From: Rhizomucor pusillus
Taxonomy: Eukaryota > Mucoromycota > Mucoromycetes > Mucorales > Lichtheimiaceae
Assembly: GCA_900175165.2 (NCBI GenBank)
Contig: FWWN02000382.1
Coordinates: 1 to 64,000, forward strand
Direction: 5' to 3'
Length of the DNA: 64,000 nt
In this document: piece after piece, positions 57,347 to 64,000 of the stretch
How the letters are laid out: the number at the start of each line of letters is the position of its first letter
How positions within the stretch are numbered: position 1 is the stretch's first letter
The notes under the pieces: generated by a model
The model's input: only the letters and a program-made list of their open reading frames with translations
The model's database searches: none
Told to the model about the DNA's origin: nothing
Translations under genes and position numbers: made by a program

Positions 57347-60300
57347 ACTAGTAGTTGTAGCACTATATACATTGTAAATCCATAACTGCATCCAAAAGTA
57401 TTTCATCATTGATTCAAATTTCGCCTTTATTTTACATGTTCGCCACTTTAAAAGGCAGAAATATGAAAAACTTGTGCCGCACTAATTTGGTTGCCTTCCA
57501 ATCAGCTGCTGGCAATGTTTTCGCTACCTTCCATACAAAGACGAGAAGATATATTTATGTATGCTGCAATCTTGACAAATAAGATTGAATTCAATGTTTA
57601 CACAGCACTTCACTGCAGTCAACTCCAGTTGCCTACTACTGTGCATGTGCTTGAATGTGTCAGTTCTCTCGGTTATTATCCTTGTTCATTTCCTCAAACG
57701 TGGGTCCACACAAAAACCAAACATGCTGTGGATGAGCACTTTGAAGCCATGTAATGCTTGAACTCCTCTGTATTTGTACCGCCTGCAGTGTTTGACAGGA
57801 CCTAGCTACCGGAGAGCCCTTTGCTGGCCAACCACGGTCGATGATTACTTTCTTTCTGCAAGGCGAACCTAGTGATTTCCTGCTCATCGTCCTAATGTAC
57901 ATGCAAGGATGTTTACGCGTTATTACGTGTTACATCAATAAGAGAGACAGCAAAACGCTCTTACACCGCAGTAGCCCTGCTCGATCACCAAAGTTGGACC
58001 GGATCTCTTGCCCATTCTCCCAAAGAAGTGGCAACTAAATGCTACCTATTTGAGAGACAACGATCTTGAAAGTCTTTATTGCGATGGTCTTTTTGAAGAG
58101 ATTTACGCCATAGGCCACCTAAACCGGAAAGGAATGAAGGAGGCCTCTATCGAAGCCAGCAAATAAACGACGGTTGACATGCTAAAAAGCTACGCACCCA
58201 GATCAGGGGGAATCAAAAAATGCCAGGCTGCGCTGGATCGAGCTCTCCACTCAGAGGTTGCAGACTTACTGCCCGAAGACTCTTGCTGCTACGCTTCTGA
58301 GGACTCGTCTTGGGACTCACACCTGTTAGCTTCCGCTGGGCATGCAGAGCTGGAGGTACCCCAATTGGACCTCCCAAGATCCGGCAGGGTAGGGCCCAGG
58401 TGGAGCATATAGCGTTGAGGATAAGGAAAAGAGAAAAAGAGACGTCGAGAGGCAGATACCCATTTTATAGTTTTTTGGGCAGCAGTTGGAAAAGATTCCG
58501 CAGCATAAATGATTCTTCGTATACGCGGAAATAACCATACAAATTTCTAGCTGCATTGTTCCTGCAGCCAGAGACGCATGAGAATTTTGTCGCAGGCAAT
58601 ATAGCGATTAGAATGTTACAGTCAGAATGCAGTAGAAACACGCCATGAATAAGCAACTCTGCAGTGACAAGTCTGTGCCATAGCTTATTTCAAACTTGGG
58701 CAGCGGCAATGCATATATCAATCCCTTTTACCATCCTTCAAAGCTTGACATCTATTTCCTCGACATTTCTGTGTATTAGAACTCAGTGCTGGAAGCTCGC
58801 TGTATGCATCAACTGCAGCAGGAGGAATGGCTGCCTTTACACCCTCTAAGGGACTATGATGTACTTTTATTATGAAATATTCTGTATGGAAGATAATTTT
58901 CCACAGCTTAGAGCCAGGTTAGCCAGCTGGCAAAACCGGCCCCACTTAGCTTGTCGTTGCGGCAATCGCATAAACAGTTAAAACTAAAGATCTCATCATT
59001 TTGACACGTGTTTCGGCATTATACCCGACGATGACGATGGATCAGATAAATCTATGTATTCATAGCTTCTGCTAGACGCTTACGCAGAAACGCTGAAAAA
59101 ATTGCTAAGATGAGATAAATTTTTCTTTCTCAAGAATCCACAGGAAAAAGAAGAGCTCCAATGCCCGAAAACTTAAGTTACGATGCGTAACATTTAGATT
59201 TTGTCGGTATTTATGCACTGGTAGGTAAGAGATGAGATGTCCCAAATAGAACGCATTGCGGTTATCAATCAATTAATAAGCACCGTGGGACATTACAGAA
59301 TCGTTCTATTGAAAGAGAGGCGACACTCGTTTATCATCAAAAGTGTATGCTAATGTCATGGACGTATGGCATCCCATAAACATTTTCGTTGTTGTGTGAT
59401 GTTTTACCTTTTGCAAGATATTCTATGAAGTCATTTTCAACATCTAGTCCGTGCGACAGACCACAACGGACCATCATCAGTGCGCCTGGTCCTACAGTGA
59501 CACAAGCAGAAAAGTCGTGCAAGTCTTTGGGTTTTGCAAGCTCTCAGATAAGTTGCAGTGCAGCATCGGTTACCTAGCCTAGACTTTTGAAAGAAAAAAC
59601 TCAGCAAAAGAAAAGAGAAGATCTCTTAAAGCGAGTGGGCTATTCCAAACAAAGCTCCCCGCGTGACGATGTGTTTACATGGATTGCATTCACGAGATTG
59701 TATATCTTTCGTAATTTCACAGTGACGTTGAAAGAATTGTGTTTACTCTGAGGCATCAAGAACAGGACAGTATTATTTAATTAACAGCAGCGAAAGAAAA
59801 GTTTGGATTCGGTAACTCCCAACTGTACACACAACTTTCCAAGCTTGTGCAACGGCGCGCAGTTGTTCAGGATGGCGCAAGACTGAAAGCTCAACAGTCT
59901 AAGGTCTTAATAAGATTAGCTCGTTGCTGGATTCGGCAGATAAGCGAAAGATATGGGTCCGATGGAACGAAGATTAGAGCCGTTTAAATGCTTAAACGTA
60001 TACAGACCGCGTAAAGAGTACGAGACAATAAATAGAAAAGCATATGAACGGGAGGTAGAAATGAAGAAAATGAGCCGTTATGGAACACAAAAGCTGGTGC
60101 AACTGAGCCGGCTGTCTGTTTTTTATATACAAATCTTTCGAATGGGTTGTTCACGTCCGAGAGGTTTCGCACTGTATACACGATAGTCCTTTTATTAGCG
60201 GGGTTCACCTCTAAGAAGCTGTCTGTGTGGCACGCACGAGGCTGAGAAATTCCTGCTTTCGTGTGTGGCGATCTCCGGCAGACGGGACGCTTAGGCCGCT

Positions 60301-60628
60301 TCTGTGCAAGCTGCAGCGAGGAAAATTTCACATGCTCGAACCTTAAGGCGAGCAAGATCTGTGTGTGCGTATCAAAGTATGAGCATTTTTGTTTGCGATA
60401 CCTGATTTGGATTGAATATTGGGAACAAAAACCAAGATATGATGGGGACGGCGGGGGCCGTAACACTTTTCCTTCCACAGCTCTCTCTCTCACTCTCACA
60501 TATACTCAGTCTGAACCACTTGCCATTTTTTCTCCCTCTCTTTCTTCCTTTCTTTCTCTTCTGCCAACCTTCTTACTTTCTGGAACTCATTTAGTTCTCT
60601 CTGCTTCTTGGTGCGCAGCTTATCAGAC
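57347..60628. other. Gene-poor region with isolated exon-like fragments
   Basis: 3.3 kb without a complete gene. Two pieces read coding-like. One is a plus-strand 60-codon frame at about 57978-58167 (LPILPKKWQLNATYLRDND and LESLYCDGLFEEIYAIGHLN). The other is a minus-strand exon-like block at about 59545-59410 that follows an acceptor-like AG and ends at a GTAAAA donor (DFSACVTVGPGALMMVRCG). Neither continues into a gene or matches a family I recognise; they may be relics. The last 200 bp, with C/T-rich runs, is the leader of the perilipin-like gene. Confidence 0.35.
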
Positions 60629-61966
60629 ATGGCTAAGCATCATCATAGTGGCAATAATCATCATCGAGAGAACGGTATGTGTGCAACTCCCTTCAAAGAA
60701 CTGATTCATGCAGAATCATCGTTATTTATCTGTCGCTAACGATATATAGGTCATGATGGCCGTGTCAAACATACCGAGGCGAACGGCTTATCTGTCGAAC
60801 AGGAAAAGGCCAAGCCGGCTTCTGGTTTTGTTCAGCGTGTGACCTCGATCCCAATCGTCAGTGACAGCGTGGCTACCGTCAACGCTTATGCAACTCGTTC
60901 GTCATTGGCCACGTATGCCTTCAACAAGGCTGCCAGCACCCTCAACACTGTGAGTAGCCACCAACCCAAGTATGTCCAGTCATACTATCAGACATACCTG
61001 CAACCGCAGCTCCAAAGGGCAGACAAGCTTGGTTGCAAATCCTTGGACATTCTCCAAGAACGCTTTCCCATGATAAATCAGCCGACACAACAGCTCCTTG
61101 ATGCTGTCAAAGCACCGCCGAAGCAGGTTATCACTGGCGTCAAGGGACGAATCGATGGTACAATCAACACGGTTACTGCGCCGGGCTACGCTGCTGCTCG
61201 GGAAGCCAACAGAAAACTTGGATTTGTTATTGACAACTTGGAAGCCACCCTCAACCGATATCTGCCGGCAGAGGACAATAAAACCAAGGATATGCCCAAC
61301 GCAAACCATGTTCACAGAACATATCTGTTGCTGACGGAAGCATCGCAGAGAGTTAGCAAGCTCGTGTCGGACAGAATAGCAAAGACCACCTCTGCAGTGC
61401 CGCGATCTCGCGATGACCTTATCAAGCTCAAGGATTCGTCGCCGCTTATCCAGACTGTTGTTGGCCAGCTCCAGTTCTTCCAAGAGACTGTTCGTCACTC
61501 GATCGTCGTCTATTCCAAGACTGCCGAGCAGCGTTTACCTAAGGCTTTGACTGAACGATTGCATAAATTTCAAGGTGCGTTGTACGAACACCTCAACCAG
61601 TTTGTCGACTTTGTACGCGTGCGAACTGAACTGCCCGAGAGCCTCAAGCAGCGCTTGCAATCTCTCCAAGAGGCCGCCAATTCGCAGTACCAGTTTGCAA
61701 AGCAGCAGTACGATCGCAAGGATATTACCAGCTATGAAAAAGCCAGAATAGTCGCGCAGAGTCTCCAAAACCAGTTGCTACCGGCATTGCAAAGCGCTCA
61801 AAAACAGATCCAGGAATACACAGCAACTGTGAGCGAGCGCGCTCGAAAGGAGCTTAAGAGCCGTTTAGGTTCTGTCGGCGCCGGTCACAACGAAACTGAG
61901 CATGCTGCTGCAACTAACGTCACTGTTGAAGCCGACGCTGCCCCTCCTACCAACGGACCAACATAG
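60629..61966 (+). CDS. Perilipin-like lipid-droplet protein
   Basis: Two exons (60629-60674, 60750-61966) give 420 aa. After a His-rich start (MAKHHHSGNNHHREN) and a polar leader, the perilipin-type region begins FVQRVTSIPIVSDSVATVNA and continues with amphipathic 11-mer-like helical repeats, as in MPL1/CAP20 and animal PLIN proteins (TYLQPQLQRADKLGCKSLD, LLDAVKAPPKQVITGVKGRI, GTINTVTAPGYAAARE). It ends in a coiled helical part and an Ala/Thr-rich tail. Such proteins coat lipid droplets and limit lipolysis, in keeping with an oil-accumulating fungus. The C/T-rich leader just upstream is typical of highly transcribed genes here. Confidence 0.82.
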
Positions 61967-62140
61967 CCACAATGAAGTCTTCTCGTTGGTCGTTAAATAG
62001 CTCTTCTCTTTGATATATCTTACCTTCTCTCGGCCTGTAGCACCATCATCCATGTTATCCCAAGCGTATATCCAATCTACCTTCCTTCTATCCAGATAAA
62101 GCGGAATATTTACAAGCTTTTTTTATTGTTGAGTTATCTA

Positions 62141-62785
62141 TCATTGCTGTTCAGAGGAGGATGATGACGATGACGATGGTGAAGAAGATGGGCCTTGCGT
62201 AGGAGTATCGACAATAACCTGCAAACCACCCTTCTTGATCTGCTCCTTGACAGTTTGGCGAGAATTCGTTTCTTTGATAATCAAGTGTAAGCGTTCCGTT
62301 TTCTGTTTTCTATCCATCTGGCACATTTCAAAAGCGATCAATGAGACGCCACAGAAGGTACCTACAGCCCAGTTTGCTGCTGTAGGCACGGTTCCTGCAA
62401 TAAAACTAAAATCTCAATCTCCTTTGCATCTGTCAACAAAATATCCATTGGGACGATACTGTACGTTTAAGCATAAACCGGATACCGCCCATGCCAAAAC
62501 CAGCGCCTGTTAGTTAACACACATTATTTATGAGCCAACAATGTGAAATACAAAATGCACAGCGAGAGCTTGCCTATGCCATACAAAAGCGAATTGCGTG
62601 CACAGGGTATCTTGCCAACATTCTGGAAATCTTCAACTTTGATCGTCTGGTGCACACCGTGATCACTTTGTAACCGTTTCTGAGCACTGTTTCCACTCCT
62701 CCCTGGTTACCTTTAGAGCTTCAGAAATGGTCGGTTGCTCAATGTTGTTGTTGTTGCTGCTATTGTCACCGCGGCCGCTTGACAT
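62141..62785 (-). CDS. COX20: COX20 homologue, cytochrome c oxidase assembly factor
   Basis: Inner-membrane chaperone for Cox2 maturation. Four exons (62785-62711, 62646-62574, 62506-62465, 62394-62141) give 147 aa. Seen: polar N-terminus (MSSGRGDNSSNNNNIEQP), the family signature KIPCARNSLLYGIGAGFGMG spanning the first helix, GGIRFMLKR, then the second helix NWAVGTFCGVSLIAFEMCQ, and a charged C-terminal helix with a Ser tract at the end. The second intron (62507-62573) begins GCAAGC and ends CTAACAG, a GC-AG intron. The Ser codon run on the other strand reads as GAT-like repeats near 62155-62190. Confidence 0.88.
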
Positions 62786-64000
62786 TTTGGAGGAGCAGCT
62801 TGGTTGCCAGGGACGACAGCATCCAAGAAATTTGGGTTTCGTTCGGAGCTACTGTAAACAACGTCTGGCACTTGACACTTTGTAGGCAGCTGGCCAGTTC
62901 ATGGTGAGCTCACGCTGCTGCAACGTTGTTTGCGTCACAACCTTGTCAGCCTCTTCCACTGATCTGCTTTCCCTTTATGCGGCAGAAGGCTGGCTTCCTG
63001 GTAGCGACAGAATCCTGCAGCACTTTAGGCTTCAAAGCACTGGTTGAGATAATGGTGCTCAGCTTTATTGCTTGGAGTCTAATAAACTTTGATCTACATC
63101 CAGCATTGTACTTTAGTGCCACGTATTTGTGTTCGGCTTGAGGACGTTTGGAGCAACTATATAGTACTGCTACTTTGCAAACTGATTTGTCTCCACGTTA
63201 CAGAAACTACATTTTGATCCATTGTGAAGATTAATTATCAAAACTTGGCAATGCATGCGCCTTTTAGAGCATTTTACGGAAAGTAATGGAGGACAGTAAG
63301 TAGTTTCTGTGTTTTTGAAAATTATTGTCCATTGCAACATTCTCTCGTGACAGCCAACTGCAAAGAAACGATAGAAATATTCATGTGTCAAAAATTGAAT
63401 AGAGTCTGTCACACCACATCCTGACAACAATTTGTGGCAATGGGGGCACTCGAGAATATTATTACATCAGACACTGTAGCGTGTTTCAATATTCGGATAA
63501 ATTCCAATATTTGCCATCTATTCAAAGGAGCTGGAAAAAAGTGACGTGACAAAAGACTCGGCACTCCTCTCGCTGCTGCTGTTGCTCATCAGTTATAGAA
63601 ATATGGTTCTACAATATTAGTCATACACATACGCCCTGTGGTTTCTTTTTACCCTTTGGAACAATAAGGGAAAAGGTTTTGAGAAAACGCATTATTCCTC
63701 CTTGAGGGTAAGGTAGCGGTTGGAACGTAGCGGGAAAACAAGGTTGATGGATTGTTGGGTAGATTTTCTCTTTGCAGTGATAATGGTGCCACGCTAGCAT
63801 TTAAGATTGTTCTAGACCCCCCACCTACCACCCGCTTTGGCGCCTAACCTTATGTGACACCGGCTCGGCTTTAGGGTATCCGGCGGTATGTAGCAGCAGG
63901 TGAAAAAGAAAAACGAACGTGCGTTCGTGCGTGGCGAGAGCTGGCTTGCGTTCGTTAGTAACTGGGTTAAAACTTTTTTGGGATTACAGATTTTCCAAGC
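62786..64000. other. Window end without recognisable genes
   Basis: 1.2 kb upstream of COX20 to the window edge. Small frames (62926-63141, 63170-63430) show no family resemblance. The stretch at 63840-63990 is GC-richer and may be the promoter of a gene beyond the window. Confidence 0.4.

Overview
The window is nuclear DNA of a filamentous fungus. Genes carry many short introns (about 45-130 nt, GT-AG with a few GC-AG), intergenic gaps are small, and the protein set is eukaryotic. Gene content and style (perilipin-like lipid-droplet protein, JMJD6-like and Tonsoku-like proteins, Mucor-type Tc1 remnant, short C/T-rich leaders) point to an early-diverging, Mucoromycota-like fungus; this is inference from gene content, not a database match. 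No rRNA, tRNA or CRISPR array was recognised.

Layout. 1-0.7 kb: degenerate Tc1/mariner-type transposase. 1-3 kb: glyoxalase II (with altered metal ligands) and complex I subunit NDUFB8. 3.1-8.0 kb: a Tonsoku/TONSL-like TPR-UBL-LRR gene and GET4. 8.4-13.6 kb: a long DDB1/MMS1/CPSF_A-family gene on the minus strand. 13.6-17.4 kb: gene-poor, one doubtful gene. 17.4-27.7 kb: BRF1 (TFIIIB), ribose-5-phosphate isomerase, a mitochondrial DUF1279 protein, a class V PLP enzyme, arginyl-tRNA synthetase, JMJD6-like oxygenase. 29.4-36.5 kb: AVT/SLC38-type amino-acid transporter (apparent frameshift), Whi3/Scw1-like RNA-binding protein, inositol-3-phosphate synthase. 37.2-43.2 kb: F-box protein, MRG15/Eaf3, TIM13, CNOT11, UPF0303/YBR137W-like protein. 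45.1-57.3 kb: TPT-type sugar-phosphate/nucleotide-sugar transporter, THADA/Trm732-type giant gene, small predicted mitochondrial protein, DHA2 drug transporter. 57.3-60.6 kb: gene-poor. 60.6-62.8 kb: perilipin-like protein and COX20.

There is no operon logic; neighbours are mostly unrelated housekeeping genes. Two loose themes are visible: mitochondrial biogenesis and respiration (NDUFB8, DUF1279 protein, TIM13, COX20, RPI with a presequence-like N-terminus, an unknown small protein) and tail-anchored protein delivery (GET4, YBR137W-like). The most interesting stretch is 3.1-13.6 kb, where a Tonsoku-like replication-fork protein lacking ankyrin repeats lies one gene away from a DDB1/MMS1-family gene. 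Exon models were built by hand from splice consensus and reading-frame continuity. For the genes given an explicit exon list the summed exon length was checked to be a multiple of three, except the AVT transporter, where it is not, as noted. Gene spans run from start to stop codon with introns included; individual splice sites may be off by a base or two.
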